From an uncultured bacterium (GTDB taxonomy: Bacteria; Hydrogenedentota; Hydrogenedentia; Hydrogenedentales; CAILVY01), in NCBI GenBank assembly GCA_937951485.1, contig CALEDJ010000071.1, positions 1-18,158 on the forward strand: 18,158 nucleotides of DNA. Reading direction: 5' to 3'. The position numbers and the translations under genes were made by a program. Every line of letters begins with the position of its first letter. Position 1 is the stretch's first letter. The notes under the pieces were generated by a model. The model saw only the letters and a list, made by a program, of their open reading frames with translations. It had not been told where the DNA came from and did not search any database. Below are positions 1-7,934 of the stretch, piece by piece.

Positions 1-343
1 GAAATATCTCGTGGCGCCGCTCCGGCGGTGGAACAAGTGAAACCATTGAGGCACTATCCATGAATCACCTGTGAACGGTTGCCACAGCCATAAGTAGTGC
101 TGTTGCGTGCATGTTAACCGGGTCAAAATGAAAAAACAAACGCGGGGGGCGTACAGGCATCCATCCTCTCCTCCGTACCCGGTTGTTGCACTTAGAATAA
201 GAATCTGCGTTGCACTTAGAACAAGAATCTGCGATCTGCGTAAACGCGTTATGGTCAGATCCGGGGAAAAATATGGTATCATACTGCATCGTGCGGGGGC
301 GGCGCGATGCCTGCCTGCCGCGGAGATTTGGAGCATACGGGGC
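1..343. other. Non-coding stretch upstream of clpS
   Basis: No convincing gene is visible here. An in-frame extension of clpS back to about position 107 exists, but its residues are Arg-rich, low-complexity and unlike any ClpS N-terminus. The first 40-85 bases are open in all three forward frames and then stop (at 38-40, 61-63 and 72-74), so the window may begin in the last codons of an upstream gene, but the right frame cannot be told. A 24-bp tandem duplication (185-232) lies in the middle. An AT-rich patch at 271-285 (TATGGT, TATCAT) could hold a -10 element for clpS, but no good -35 is seen. Confidence 0.5.
185..232. repeat. 24-bp tandem duplication
   Basis: Two adjacent 24-bp units (185-208 and 209-232) each begin GTTGCACTTAGAA and end AAGAATCTGC. 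They differ at one base (T at 198 versus C at 222). A shorter echo, GATCTGCG, follows at 233-240. The unit contains TTGCAC and TTAGAA, which are promoter-like or operator-like, and it ends about 110 bp before clpS. It may be a duplicated regulatory site or simple slippage. Confidence 0.85.
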
Positions 344-658
344 ATGCCCGACTTCATATACGAAACAGACGAAAGCACCACTGTCAAGGACCGGGAGAAG
401 GTGGAAATACCCCGGCGCCACCGGGTGTTGCTGCACAATGACCACTACACGACGATGGATTTTGTGGTGATGGTGCTGAAGGAGGTCTTCTACAAACCCC
501 ATCGGGAGGCGGTGCGGATCATGCTGAATGTGCATGAGAATGGAATTGGAGTAGCAGGCGTCTATCCCAAGGCGCTGGCGGAGGCCAAGATCATGACCAC
601 GCACCGGCTGGCGCGGGACCATGGTTTTCCGCTGAAGTGTTCGATGGAGCCGGAGTAG
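344..658 (+). CDS. clpS: ATP-dependent Clp protease adaptor ClpS
   Basis: A 104-aa cytoplasmic adaptor that in its family binds N-degron substrates and hands them to ClpA for unfolding and degradation by ClpP. The core from residue 22 onward matches ClpS: RHRVLLHNDHYTTMDFV carries the conserved Asn-Asp pair (N32, D33) that contacts the substrate alpha-amino group, followed by the LKEVFY helix, and MLNVHENG contains the conserved His (H64). The ending FPLKCSMEPE is also typical. The start at 344 gives the usual ClpS length (about 100 aa) and has GGAG at 330-333 ahead of it. The long upstream extension of this frame is not conserved. clpA follows after 28 nt, so the two are almost certainly cotranscribed, the standard arrangement. 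Confidence 0.95.
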   Translation: MPDFIYETDESTTVKDREKVEIPRRHRVLLHNDHYTTMDFVVMVLKEVFYKPHREAVRIMLNVHENGIGVAGVYPKALAEAKIMTTHRLARDHGFPLKCSMEPE

Positions 659-686
659 GTTCCGGCGGCGATGAAAGGCGTTTGAG

Positions 687-2936
687 ATGTTGAGCCGTGA
701 CCTGGAGCGAACATTGAGCGCCGCGATCAAGGAAGCGCGGCGGCGGCGGCATGAGTATTTGTGTGTGGAACACCTGCTCTATGCCTTGCTGGATGACGAC
801 TACGGTTCGGAAATCCTCGAAAACTGCGGGGCGGATGTGGATTCGCTGCGCGAACGCCTGGAACGGTTTTTCAACATCGAGATGGAGGCCATGCCGCCGG
901 GAAAGTCGCGGCCTGTGCAGCAGACCCCGCAGTTCGAGCGGCTGCTCCAGCGCGCCTTCCTGCATGTCCAGTATTCCGGCAAGGAGGAGGTGGATGCGGG
1001 CGACATCCTGGCTGCGATGTTCGAGGAGGAGGACTCCCATGCCGCGTATTACCTGAAAAAAGAGGGCGTCACCCGGCTCGACGTGGTCAATTACATCTCC
1101 CATGGGGTGTCGAAACTGGACGGACCGGAAGAAGGCGCGGAAGAAGGCAAAGTCCGGCCGGACGGGGCCGAGGAAGGCCGCGCGCCCAAGCGATCCGCGT
1201 TGGAAATGTTCACGGTGAGCCTCAACCGCCGCGCTGCGGAAGGGCGCATTGACCCGCTGATTGGGCGGACGGCGGAGTTGCGCCGCGCCATTCGCATCCT
1301 CGCGCGCCGCCGCAAGAACAATCCCGTTTTTGTGGGGGAGCCGGGCGTGGGCAAAACGGCGCTGGCGGAGGGGCTGGCCCTGATGATTCACGAGGGCAAG
1401 GTGCCGGACAGCCTGAAAAACGTTGAAATTCTCGCTCTGGACCTTCCGGGCATGCTCGCGGGCACCAAGTTCCGCGGCGATTTTGAGCAGCGGCTCAAGG
1501 CCGTCCTGCATGAACTGAGCCAGCGCGACAACGTCATCCTTTTCGTGGACGAAATCCACACCATTGTCGGCGCTGGCGCGACCACCGATTCCTCGATTGA
1601 CGCCTCATCCATCCTCAAGCCGGCGCTGGCCTCAGGCGAATTGAGGTGCATCGGGTCCACCACCTACGAGGAATTCAAGAATCATTTCGAGAAAGACCGG
1701 GGACTGTCCCGGCGCTTCCAGAAAATAGATGTGAATGAGCCAAGCGTCGAGGAAACCGTGCGCATCCTGCGCGGGCTGAAGAGCCGCTACGAGGATCACC
1801 ACGGCATCCAGTACACCGACTCCGCGCTGCGCGCCGCCGCCGAACTGGCCGCCAAACACATCAACGACCGATTCCTGCCCGACAAGGCGATAGACGTCAT
1901 TGACGAAGCGGGGGCGAGCGTCAAACTGGCGTCGGGCGGCGAACGCAAGACCATCCGCCCCGGCGATGTGGAGGAAATCGTGGCGGAAATTGCGCAGGTG
2001 CCGGTGCGGTCCGTGTCGTCTTCGGACAAGGAAAAACTGGCCACGCTGGAGACCGCCCTGAAGTGCGTGGTTTTCGGCCAGGACGCGGCCGTCGAGCAGG
2101 TGGCGCGCGCGATCAAGCGCGCCCGCGCCGGGCTTGGCCGGCCCGACGCGCCGATCGGTTGTTACCTCTTCACCGGACCCACGGGTGTGGGCAAGACGGA
2201 GGTGGCAAAGCAACTGGCCTTTCTCCTGGGCAACCACTTCGCGCGCTACGACATGAGCGAATACATGGAAAAACATGCTGTCTCGCGGCTTATCGGCGCG
2301 CCTCCGGGCTACGTCGGCTTCGACCAGGGCGGCCTGCTCGTGGACGAAATCCGCCGCCACCCCTACACGGTCCTGCTGCTCGACGAAATAGAGAAAGCGC
2401 ATCCCGACATCTTCAGCATCCTGCTCCAGGTGATGGACAACGCGGCGCTCACCGATAACATGGGCAGGAAGGCGGACTTCCGCAACGTGGTGCTCATCAT
2501 GACCTCCAACGCCGGCGCGCGCGAAATGGCTGCTTCGAGCATCGGATTCCATACGGCGCAGGAAGACCCCGCGCATAAGGGATTGAAAGCCATCGAGAAG
2601 GTCTTTACCCCGGAATTCCGCAACCGGCTCGATGCGATCGTGTCTTTCAATCCGTTGCCGCTGGAGGTGATTGAACAGGTAGTGGATAAGTTTGCCCGGC
2701 AGATCGAGGCGCAGTTGGCGTCGCGCAAGGTTGAACTGCGCCTGACCCCCGCCGCCCGGCGCTGGCTCGCCGAGCGCGGCTACGACCCCAAATTCGGCGC
2801 GCGTCCCCTCCGTCGTCTGATGCAGCAGGAAATCGAGACCCAGATCTCGGACGAAATCCTCTTCGGCCGCCTCGAAAAGGGCGGCGTCGTGGAGGTGGAC
2901 CTCCAAGGGGACGCCTTGACCCTGCATTGCTCGTAA
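687..2936 (+). CDS. clpA: ATP-dependent Clp protease ATP-binding subunit ClpA
   Basis: A 749-aa AAA+ unfoldase (E. coli ClpA is 758 aa) that forms the hexameric ring on ClpP and takes substrates from ClpS. Residues 1-145 are the Clp N-domain, where ClpS docks, followed by an acidic linker (about 145-168). The first AAA module has Walker A GEPGVGKT (217-224), Walker B ILFVDE (D288, E289) and an Arg-finger region DRGLSRRF (337-344). The second has Walker A GPTGVGKT (497-504), Walker B LLLDE (D566, E567) and the sensor-2 motif GAR (704-706). The ClpP-docking tripeptide is IGF (619-621). The lack of a ClpB-type coiled-coil middle domain, and the adjacent clpS, identify ClpA rather than ClpB or ClpC. 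GAAAGG (673-678) is the ribosome binding site, 8 nt before ATG. No ClpP gene lies in the window. Confidence 0.97.
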   Translation: MLSRDLERTLSAAIKEARRRRHEYLCVEHLLYALLDDDYGSEILENCGADVDSLRERLERFFNIEMEAMPPGKSRPVQQTPQFERLLQRAFLHVQYSGKEEVDAGDILAAMFEEEDSHAAYYLKKEGVTRLDVVNYISHGVSKLDGPEEGAEEGKVRPDGAEEGRAPKRSALEMFTVSLNRRAAEGRIDPLIGRTAELRRAIRILARRRKNNPVFVGEPGVGKTALAEGLALMIHEGKVPDSLKNVEILALDLPGMLAGTKFRGDFEQRLKAVLHELSQRDNVILFVDEIHTIVGAGATTDSSIDASSILKPALASGELRCIGSTTYEEFKNHFEKDRGLSRRFQKIDVNEPSVEETVRILRGLKSRYEDHHGIQYTDSALRAAAELAAKHINDRFLPDKAIDVIDEAGASVKLASGGERKTIRPGDVEEIVAEIAQVPVRSVSSSDKEKLATLETALKCVVFGQDAAVEQVARAIKRARAGLGRPDAPIGCYLFTGPTGVGKTEVAKQLAFLLGNHFARYDMSEYMEKHAVSRLIGAPPGYVGFDQGGLLVDEIRRHPYTVLLLDEIEKAHPDIFSILLQVMDNAALTDNMGRKADFRNVVLIMTSNAGAREMAASSIGFHTAQEDPAHKGLKAIEKVFTPEFRNRLDAIVSFNPLPLEVIEQVVDKFARQIEAQLASRKVELRLTPAARRWLAERGYDPKFGARPLRRLMQQEIETQISDEILFGRLEKGGVVEVDLQGDALTLHCS

Positions 2937-3043
2937 AAAACGCCTTGTTGCCTCGGAATTTCCATATTTTCCCCCTGAAGATGCGCGCCTCATTTCCCTC
3001 CCTCCGCGTTTGCCCGTGTTTGTTCACCGTTCTTTTCACTTGA

Positions 3044-3072
3044 TTGACATGCCGGGCGCCAGCCGTTATTGT
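3044..3072 (+). promoter_or_regulatory. Sigma70-type promoter for the epimerase gene
   Basis: A perfect -35 hexamer TTGACA (3044-3049) is separated by exactly 17 nt from TATTGT (3067-3072). Transcription would start near 3079 and leave a leader of about 49 nt. This is one of the best promoter matches in the window and shows the epimerase gene is transcribed separately from clpSA. It also argues that the in-frame TTG at 3044 is promoter DNA, not a start codon. Confidence 0.75.
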
Positions 3073-3127
3073 AAATAGATGCGGGAGCGTCGTGCAGGCG
3101 GGTTCAGAAGAAGAGGAGAAGGTCGCC

Positions 3128-4033
3128 ATGCGAATAGCGGTGAGCGGCACGAGCGGTCTGGTGGGGTCCGCGTTGACGTTGTTTTTGGAAGCGCATGGGG
3201 AGGAAGTGTTCCGTATCGTGCGGCGGGAGGCTGCACCCGGGGCGCACGAGATTTTCTGGAATCCGGACCGCGGCGAAATCCAGGCGGAAGCGTTGGAGGG
3301 CATGGACGCGCTGGTTCATTTGTCCGGGGAAAATATAAGTGAAGGGGGCTGGACTGAAGAGAAGAAGCAGCGAATCTACAAGAGCCGTGTGGACAGTACG
3401 CGGACGTTGTGCGACGCATTGACCCGCTTGGAACATCCTCCCCATGTGTGGGTGTGCGCATCCGCGATCGGTTATTACGGCAGCCGGGGCGATCAGGAAC
3501 TTGACGAGGACAGCGAACCAGGTTCCGGTTTTCTGGCAAACGTCTGCCTGGATTGGGAAGCGGCGACCAAACCGGCGTCGGAGCACGGCATCCGCGTTGT
3601 CAATCTGCGCATTGGGGTGGTGCTCAGCCCGAAGGGCGGCGCATTCCCGAAAATGGCCGCACCATTCAGGAAGGGATTCGGCGGGGTGCTGGGCGACGGG
3701 CAGGCCTACCTGAGTTGGATCAGCATCGTGGATTTGCTGGAGGCGATCCATTTTTGCATCTTGAACAACGCCCTCGCTGGACCGGTCAACGCCGTTGCGC
3801 CGCATCCGGTGACCAATCGCGAATTTACACAAGTGCTGAGCCGGGCTTTGTCCCGTCCGGCGATATTGCCCATGCCGGCCTTTGTCATTCGATTGATCCT
3901 CGGCGAAGAAAAAAGCCGGGAATTGCTGCTCGCCAGCGTTCGCGCGCGCCCCAAGCGTCTGCTTGACGCCGGCTTCTCCTTTCAGTATCCGGATATTGAC
4001 GCCGCCATCCAGTGGGTTCTCCGGCACGGGTAG
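3128..4033 (+). CDS. TIGR01777-family NAD(P)-dependent epimerase (YfcH-like)
   Basis: A 301-aa extended short-chain dehydrogenase/epimerase of the TIGR01777/YfcH type. The N-terminal Rossmann motif GTSGLVG (7-13) binds the dinucleotide. SGENI (66-70) and the family signature SAIGYYG (112-118) follow, and the C-terminal part from about 250 (RLILGEEKSRELL to FSFQYPD) matches the DUF1731 domain. The natural substrate of this family is not established; relatives occur in nearly all bacteria and in plants. The start was chosen at ATG 3128, preceded by the purine-rich AGGAGAAGG (3113-3121) and placing the Rossmann motif at the very N-terminus as usual. The gene stands alone with its own promoter and is followed by a perfect hairpin (4064-4079). 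Confidence 0.92.
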   Translation: MRIAVSGTSGLVGSALTLFLEAHGEEVFRIVRREAAPGAHEIFWNPDRGEIQAEALEGMDALVHLSGENISEGGWTEEKKQRIYKSRVDSTRTLCDALTRLEHPPHVWVCASAIGYYGSRGDQELDEDSEPGSGFLANVCLDWEAATKPASEHGIRVVNLRIGVVLSPKGGAFPKMAAPFRKGFGGVLGDGQAYLSWISIVDLLEAIHFCILNNALAGPVNAVAPHPVTNREFTQVLSRALSRPAILPMPAFVIRLILGEEKSRELLLASVRARPKRLLDAGFSFQYPDIDAAIQWVLRHG

Positions 4034-4063
4034 CGGCGCATCGCCTGGGAATCGTTGCCAAGA

Positions 4064-4079
4064 TGACGGAAATCCGTCA
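4064..4079 (+). terminator. Hairpin after epimerase, possible terminator
   Basis: TGACGGAAATCCGTCA forms a perfect 7-bp stem (TGACGGA with TCCGTCA) around a 2-nt AA loop, or more realistically 6 bp with a 4-nt loop. It begins 31 nt after the epimerase stop. No T-run follows, so it is not a classical intrinsic terminator. It may instead stabilise the 3' end or be a protein-binding palindrome. Confidence 0.35.
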
Positions 4080-4206
4080 CAGCGAAGCACGCATGAAAAA
4101 TGAATGGTCTTCGTTAAACCATAGGTGCGGCGTTGTTTGCAGCAATTGCGGACGATATGACCCGCGGGAACGATTCTTGCACCTTATCCTCCGGCACAGT
4201 CGAAAG

Positions 4207-4285
4207 GCGGAACGCCGGAAGCGGACAATTTGGAATGCGCCATCCCTTCTTGCCCCGCGACACCGCAGTCCGACCGGCGTTCCGC
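4207..4285. repeat. Long-range inverted repeat
   Basis: GCGGAACGCCGG (4207-4218) is the exact reverse complement of CCGGCGTTCCGC (4274-4285). Just inside the arms, CGGAC (4222-4226) can pair with GTCCG (4268-4272), giving a broken stem of 17 pairs around a loop of about 40 nt. It sits in non-coding DNA. It could be a decayed palindromic element or a structured RNA; no integron attC core sites were recognised. Confidence 0.6.
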
Positions 4286-4380
4286 TCACGCATGACCCAG
4301 AATATGAATCATAAGGCGACGACAGCGAGGCTTCGCGTGGACGATAACCGGCGGCAGGCGGCGGCGCAGAAGAAAAAGAC

Positions 4381-4409
4381 TTGCCGTAGCGTCCGTTGGC
4401 GCATATACT
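4381..4409 (+). promoter_or_regulatory. Sigma70-type promoter for gspF/pilC
   Basis: TTGCCG (4381-4386) and TATACT (4404-4409) are separated by exactly 17 nt. Transcription would start near 4416, giving a leader of about 150 nt before the GspF/PilC start codon that contains a small ORF (4430-4501) and a hairpin (4523-4538). It is preferred over the perfect TATAAT at 4543-4548, whose predicted start would fall inside the Shine-Dalgarno sequence. Confidence 0.55.
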
Positions 4410-4429
4410 CTTTACATGGGAGCGAAACA

Positions 4430-4501
4430 ATGTCGCCGACCGTCTGGGCCGGCGGATTTTTCTTGTCGCGCGCGAATGGGTATGATTTCAGCGTGCGATA
4501 G
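4430..4501 (+). CDS. Possible 23-aa leader peptide upstream of gspF/pilC
   Basis: ATG at 4430 with GGGAGCG about 6 nt upstream opens a short frame, MSPTVWAGGFFLSRANGYD and a few more residues, ending with TAG at 4499-4501. It lies about 14 nt downstream of the predicted transcription start and 68 nt before the GspF/PilC start. No attenuation-type run of one amino acid is present, and I recognise no family. It may be chance; position and spacing are the only support. Confidence 0.2.
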   Translation: MSPTVWAGGFFLSRANGYDFSVR

Positions 4502-4522
4502 GGAGTGAGTTGCGACCAAATG

Positions 4523-4538
4523 GGTCCGGGGTCGGACC
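4523..4538 (+). promoter_or_regulatory. Hairpin upstream of the gspF/pilC ribosome binding site
   Basis: GGTCCG (4523-4528) and CGGACC (4533-4538) form a perfect 6-bp GC-rich stem with a GGGT loop. The hairpin ends 13 nt before the strong Shine-Dalgarno GGGAGGAGA (4552-4560). It could affect translation initiation or be an operator. Confidence 0.4.
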
Positions 4539-4569
4539 AGAATATAATGATGGGAGGAGATCAACGCAT

Positions 4570-5796
4570 ATGCCGACATTCAGTTATGAAGCGCGCGGAC
4601 GGGATGGGTCGAAGCAAAAGGGGACGATTACCGCTGACAACCGTCAGACTGCGTTGAAGATGCTGCAGGATCGGGGTATGCAGCCGAGCAGGATGGTTGA
4701 GAAGGGGGGACTCTTTTCGATGGGGGGCAAAGCGAGCGGCAAAGGCAACCGCCGCGTGAAAACGGTGGACCTGCTGGTCTTTACGCGACAACTCTCCACA
4801 ATTGTGAGCGCGGGGCTTCCATTATTGCAGGGACTGGACATCCTGGCGGAGCAGACGGAAGACCCGAATTTCGCTGCGGTCATAGACAGCGTCGCGCAGG
4901 AGGTGGAGGCGGGCGAAACCTTCTCGGACGCATTGCGCAAGTTTCCCAAGGCGTATCCGGACCTGTATGTCAGCATGGTGCGCGCAGGGGAAGCGGGCGG
5001 CGACCTGGATGGGGTGCTGATGCAGTTGGCGGATTACCTCGAAGCGACGGAAGAATTGAAACGGCGGATCAAGTCCGCCATGACCTATCCCGTCGTGGCG
5101 TTCAGCATGATTATTCTTATCGCAGCGGGATTGATTGTTTTCGTGGTCCCGCAGTTCGAGAAGATTTTCAGCAGTTTTGGCCGCGCCCTGCCGACGCCCA
5201 CCATGATGCTGATTCAAGTCAGCAATGCCCTTCGCACATACACCGCCTGGGTCATTATTATTGGCTTGATTGTGGGTATCGTGGCGTTTATCCGAATATA
5301 CGGCAGCACGCGCAGCGGGCGCTTCAACCTGGACTCGCTGAAACTTCGCTTGCCCGTCTTTGGTGATTTGATGCGCAAGGTGGCGATTGCCCGCTTCACG
5401 CGCACACTGAGCACCCTCACTCGCAGCGGCGTGGCCATCCTCCAGGCGCTTGAAATCGTCGAGCGGACCGCCGGCAATGAGGTGTATGCCAAGGCCATCC
5501 GTGAAGCGGCGGACAGTGTGCGCAACGGCGAAACCCTGGCCGACCCGCTCGCGCGCGCCGAAGTCTTTCCCTCCATGGTGACCCGCATGATTTCCGTGGG
5601 GGAAAAGACCGGCGCATTGGAAACGATGCTTATGAAGATTGCGGACTTCTACGACGCGGAAGTCCGCGCGAAGGTGGATGCCCTCACCAGCCTGATCGAA
5701 CCCATTCTCATTGGCATGATGGGCCTGGTCGTCGGCAGCATCGTGGTGGCGTTGTTCCTGCCCATTCTGATGCTGTCCAGCCTGGTCGGCACTTGA
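4570..5796 (+). CDS. Type II secretion / type IV pilus inner-membrane platform protein GspF/PilC
   Basis: A 408-aa polytopic membrane protein that in its family forms the inner-membrane platform driven by the GspE/PilB ATPase. After an N-terminal segment typical of the family (FSYEARGRDGSKQKG), two homologous T2SSF domains occur: the first begins FTRQLSTIVSAGLPLLQGL (71-89), the second FTRTLSTLTRSGVAILQALE (276-295). Each is followed by hydrophobic spans at about 172-196 plus 222-243, and 373-402. Acidic-glycine motifs RAGEAGGDLD (138-147) and VGEKTGALE (343-351) are also conserved. The ATG at 4570 has GGGAGGAGA 9 nt upstream, so the in-frame TTG at 4510 is rejected. No other secretion or pilus gene lies nearby, so GspF versus PilC cannot be decided. 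Confidence 0.93.
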   Translation: MPTFSYEARGRDGSKQKGTITADNRQTALKMLQDRGMQPSRMVEKGGLFSMGGKASGKGNRRVKTVDLLVFTRQLSTIVSAGLPLLQGLDILAEQTEDPNFAAVIDSVAQEVEAGETFSDALRKFPKAYPDLYVSMVRAGEAGGDLDGVLMQLADYLEATEELKRRIKSAMTYPVVAFSMIILIAAGLIVFVVPQFEKIFSSFGRALPTPTMMLIQVSNALRTYTAWVIIIGLIVGIVAFIRIYGSTRSGRFNLDSLKLRLPVFGDLMRKVAIARFTRTLSTLTRSGVAILQALEIVERTAGNEVYAKAIREAADSVRNGETLADPLARAEVFPSMVTRMISVGEKTGALETMLMKIADFYDAEVRAKVDALTSLIEPILIGMMGLVVGSIVVALFLPILMLSSLVGT

Positions 5797-5804
5797 AAAA
5801 CATA

Positions 5805-5826
5805 CCCGCAGCCCCAAAAAGGCGGG
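5805..5826. terminator. Weak hairpin between convergent genes
   Basis: CCCGC (5805-5809) can pair with GCGGG (5822-5826) around a 12-nt loop containing CCCCAAAAAGG, in the 36-nt gap between the convergent gspF/pilC and acyl-CoA dehydrogenase genes. The position suits a bidirectional terminator, but the stem is short and no good T-run follows. Confidence 0.25.
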
Positions 5827-5832
5827 ACGGAG

Positions 5833-6975
5833 TCAGCGCCCCTTGCCGAGTTCGCGCGCGATGACCAGTCGCTGGATTTCCTGGGTGCCCTCGTATATCT
5901 GCATCAATTTGGCGTCGCGCATGAGTTTTTCAACGGGGTATTCCCGGGAATAGCCGTTGCCGCCGAATATCTGCACCGCCTCGGTGGTCACCTCCATGGC
6001 AACGTCACCCGCAAAGCATTTGGCCATGGCCGATTCCTTGCCCTGGCGCAGGTCGTTGTCCGCCATCCAGGCGGCCTGCCACGTCAGCAGGCGCGCGGCC
6101 TCGATTTTCATCGCCATGTCGGCGAGTTTGAACTGAATCGCCTGGTTGCGGATGAGCGGCTGGCCGAATTGCACCCGCTGCGCCGCATAGGCTGTCGCCT
6201 CCTCCAGCGCGCGCCGCGCGATGCCCACCGCCCCCGCCGCCGTGCCCGCGCGCGTTCGGTCCAGTGTGCCCATCGCGATCTTGAACCCGTGGCCTTCCCT
6301 GCCCAACAGGTTCTCGGCGGGAACGCGCACATCCCGGAAATGCAGTTCCGCCTGATTTGACGCGCGCTGGCCCATCTTGTCCTCGGTCTTGCCCGGCACC
6401 ACGCCCATGGCGCGTTCCACGATGAATGCGCTCACGCCCAGTGGACCCTTGTTCGGCGCGGTGACAGCGAAGACAGTGTAGATGTCGGCATAACTGCCGT
6501 TGGTGGAGAAACACTTGTCGCCGTTGATGACATAGTAATCGCCGTCGCGCTCCGCGCGCGTACGCAAGCCGCCCGCGTCCGAACCCGCCTCGCGCTCGGT
6601 CAGGCAGAATGCCGCGATGCGGAACTCGCGCATGTGCCACCGCAGGTATTTCTCCTTCTGCGCGTCGTTGCCATAGAGAATCAACGGCGCGAGCGCCAGC
6701 GAATTGGCCATGATGCTCGTGCCGATGCCCATGCACGCCGCGCCCAGTTCTTCCGTCATGATTGCGGCATCCAGATTGCCCATGCCCGGTCCGCCATACT
6801 GCGTGGGCACGGATTCATTCATGATCCCTTCCGCGAAGGCGCGTTCCATCACATCGCGCGGAAAAATCCCCTTTTCGTCGTATTCCCGCGCGCGCGGCCG
6901 GATTTCCCGGTCCGCAAATTCCCTGGCCTTGACGCGCAGGGCCTCTTGGGCCTCTGTAAGTGAAAAACCTATCAT
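5833..6975 (-). CDS. Acyl-CoA dehydrogenase
   Basis: A 380-aa FAD-dependent flavoenzyme predicted to introduce the alpha-beta double bond into an acyl-CoA and pass electrons to ETF. The three family domains are present: N-terminal helical domain (1-115), middle beta domain beginning [13 protein letters not shown] (121-133), and C-terminal helical domain with RVQFGQPL (267-274) and [20 protein letters not shown] (335-354). The catalytic base is probably E362 in YEGTQEIQ, the position used by short/medium-chain and butyryl-CoA enzymes; chain length cannot be fixed. Length matches the family. ATG at 6975 has GGGAAG about 9 nt upstream. It stands alone on its strand, converging with gspF/pilC. 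One copy of a 27-nt dispersed repeat ends 24 nt before its start. Confidence 0.93.
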   Translation of the reverse strand: MIGFSLTEAQEALRVKAREFADREIRPRAREYDEKGIFPRDVMERAFAEGIMNESVPTQYGGPGMGNLDAAIMTEELGAACMGIGTSIMANSLALAPLILYGNDAQKEKYLRWHMREFRIAAFCLTEREAGSDAGGLRTRAERDGDYYVINGDKCFSTNGSYADIYTVFAVTAPNKGPLGVSAFIVERAMGVVPGKTEDKMGQRASNQAELHFRDVRVPAENLLGREGHGFKIAMGTLDRTRAGTAAGAVGIARRALEEATAYAAQRVQFGQPLIRNQAIQFKLADMAMKIEAARLLTWQAAWMADNDLRQGKESAMAKCFAGDVAMEVTTEAVQIFGGNGYSREYPVEKLMRDAKLMQIYEGTQEIQRLVIARELGKGR

Positions 6976-6999
6976 CGTATTGTCTTCCCGTTGTAGATA

Positions 7000-7026
7000 C
7001 AGGCTGAAGCCCGTACTCCAGAACTT
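7000..7026 (-). repeat. 27-nt dispersed repeat, copy 1
   Basis: Read on the minus strand, this begins AAGTTCTGGAGTAC and ends GGGCTTCAGCCTG. It matches 25 of 27 bases of the sequence at 16407-16433 on the plus strand. It contains a small imperfect palindrome (GGGCTTCAGCCTG). It lies 24 nt upstream of the acyl-CoA dehydrogenase start, in the same orientation relative to the downstream gene as copy 2. A GC hairpin (GCGGG, CGA, CCCGC at 7030-7042) sits beside it. Confidence 0.75.
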
Positions 7027-7212
7027 GGCGCGGGCGACCCGCCAGCATTGCGCTTCAGCGTAGCATACGCGCGGGACCTTCGCAAAGGAGTGGCCCTCTC
7101 AGTCGGAGATGGCGGTTGAGAAATACCCGCTTGCATGTTACAGCAGGCAATGGCACACTGAATCGGGCTTGCAGAAGGTCCGGGTGCGGTTGTTGTCACA
7201 CCATCATCGTGG

Positions 7213-7742
7213 TTGGGCAGTCAAAACGGCGTACACGGCGCTTGTAACCAATGGGGAGAACAAATCGTGAGTGCCGGCAGTTTCACCGAAGTCTCATGCC
7301 CCGGCATGCCTGGCCGTTTTGATTACCTCAAACCGGAAAACAACGCTTACAGAAATCCCATCGGCACCGAGGTGGCCCTCCTGCGCAAGAGCGAAGGCGG
7401 CAGGTCGCGCATGACCATGAGCAAGGATACCGCAGGGCATGGCGGCGAAGTGGGGCGCGTGCGCGGTGAAAAAGGGTCCATGACCGGGACGCACTATGAC
7501 GGCCTGGTGCATGTGTCCGCGGTGAATATCACAAAACCGCCGCTCCCGTCCGGCGTCAAGGCGGGGGGCACGGCGGGTCTCACGGCTACCTCACCGAGGA
7601 ATGTATTACGCCGGTTTTCCGGGAACGGACCCCGCTTGTTGACATCGCCTGGTCGCTCAACATGACTGTCCCCGGAATTGTCGCGCACGCCTCGGCCATG
7701 AAGGATGGCGAATTGATGAAAGTGCCGCAGTATTCATTGTGA
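7213..7742 (+). pseudogene. Remnant of a Gfo/Idh/MocA-family oxidoreductase, truncated and frameshifted
   Basis: Only the C-terminal part of the protein remains. From about 7270 the frame reads in family style: GSFTEVSCPGMPGRFDYLKP, then NPIGTEVALLRKSEGG, then DTAGHGGEVGRVRGEKGSM, then ITKPPLPSGVKAGG. At the G-run 7563-7568 the reading frame shifts by one base. Beyond it the other frame carries the expected continuation: HGGSHGYLTEE, LVDIAWSLNMTVPGIVAHAS, KVPQYSL, stop at 7740-7742. Restoring one G (six to seven) rejoins both halves. No N-terminal NAD-binding Rossmann half is found upstream and an in-frame stop lies at 7159-7161, so the 5' part is also lost. The intact family oxidises sugars or related compounds. 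Without the missing half it cannot be a working dehydrogenase. Confidence 0.85.
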
Positions 7743-7934
7743 TTGGCACTGTGAAGTTTGAAAAAATTCCCGGTATTGCTCAAAACAGGTTGTCAGAAAA
7801 ATCAAAGGCTGTGTCCGAAACCCCTGAAAAATCCTGTCGAATCAAGATGATGTGGCGGGCTTGTCCTATGCGCAAACCGCTCCGCGCGAATTCCTGAAAC
7901 ATCATTGTCCCCTGTGCCAAGGCGTCCTGTTTTG

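Larger units (their letters stand above)
4034..4569. other. Long non-coding stretch between epimerase and gspF/pilC
   Basis: About 536 nt with no convincing protein gene. It holds a hairpin just after the epimerase (4064-4079), a long-range inverted repeat (4207-4218 with 4274-4285), a promoter (4381-4409), a possible 23-codon leader ORF (4430-4501) and a hairpin just before the gspF/pilC ribosome binding site (4523-4538). The open frames crossing it have atypical composition and no recognisable family. A small RNA or leader-type regulator is possible but not shown. Confidence 0.5.

Noticed and set aside
107-343. N-terminal extension of ClpS to the ATG at 107
   Set aside because: The added 79 residues are Arg-rich and unlike any ClpS. 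The start at 344 gives the family length and a ribosome site.
1632-2993. 453-codon open frame antisense to clpA
   Set aside because: It is the mirror of a GC-rich coding sequence. Its protein is His/Arg/Val-rich with no family resemblance, while clpA on the plus strand is certain.
4207-4285. Integron attC site
   Set aside because: The inverted repeat lacks the core and inverse-core consensus sequences, and no integrase or cassette genes are present.
4133-4501. 122-codon open frame in the gene-free stretch before gspF/pilC
   Set aside because: No family resemblance, atypical composition, and it crosses both the inverted repeat and the promoter. Only its last 23 codons have a possible start site of their own.
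4543-4548. Perfect TATAAT before gspF/pilC as its promoter
   Set aside because: The predicted transcription start would fall inside the Shine-Dalgarno, and the -35 position has no match. The 4381-4409 promoter is better placed.
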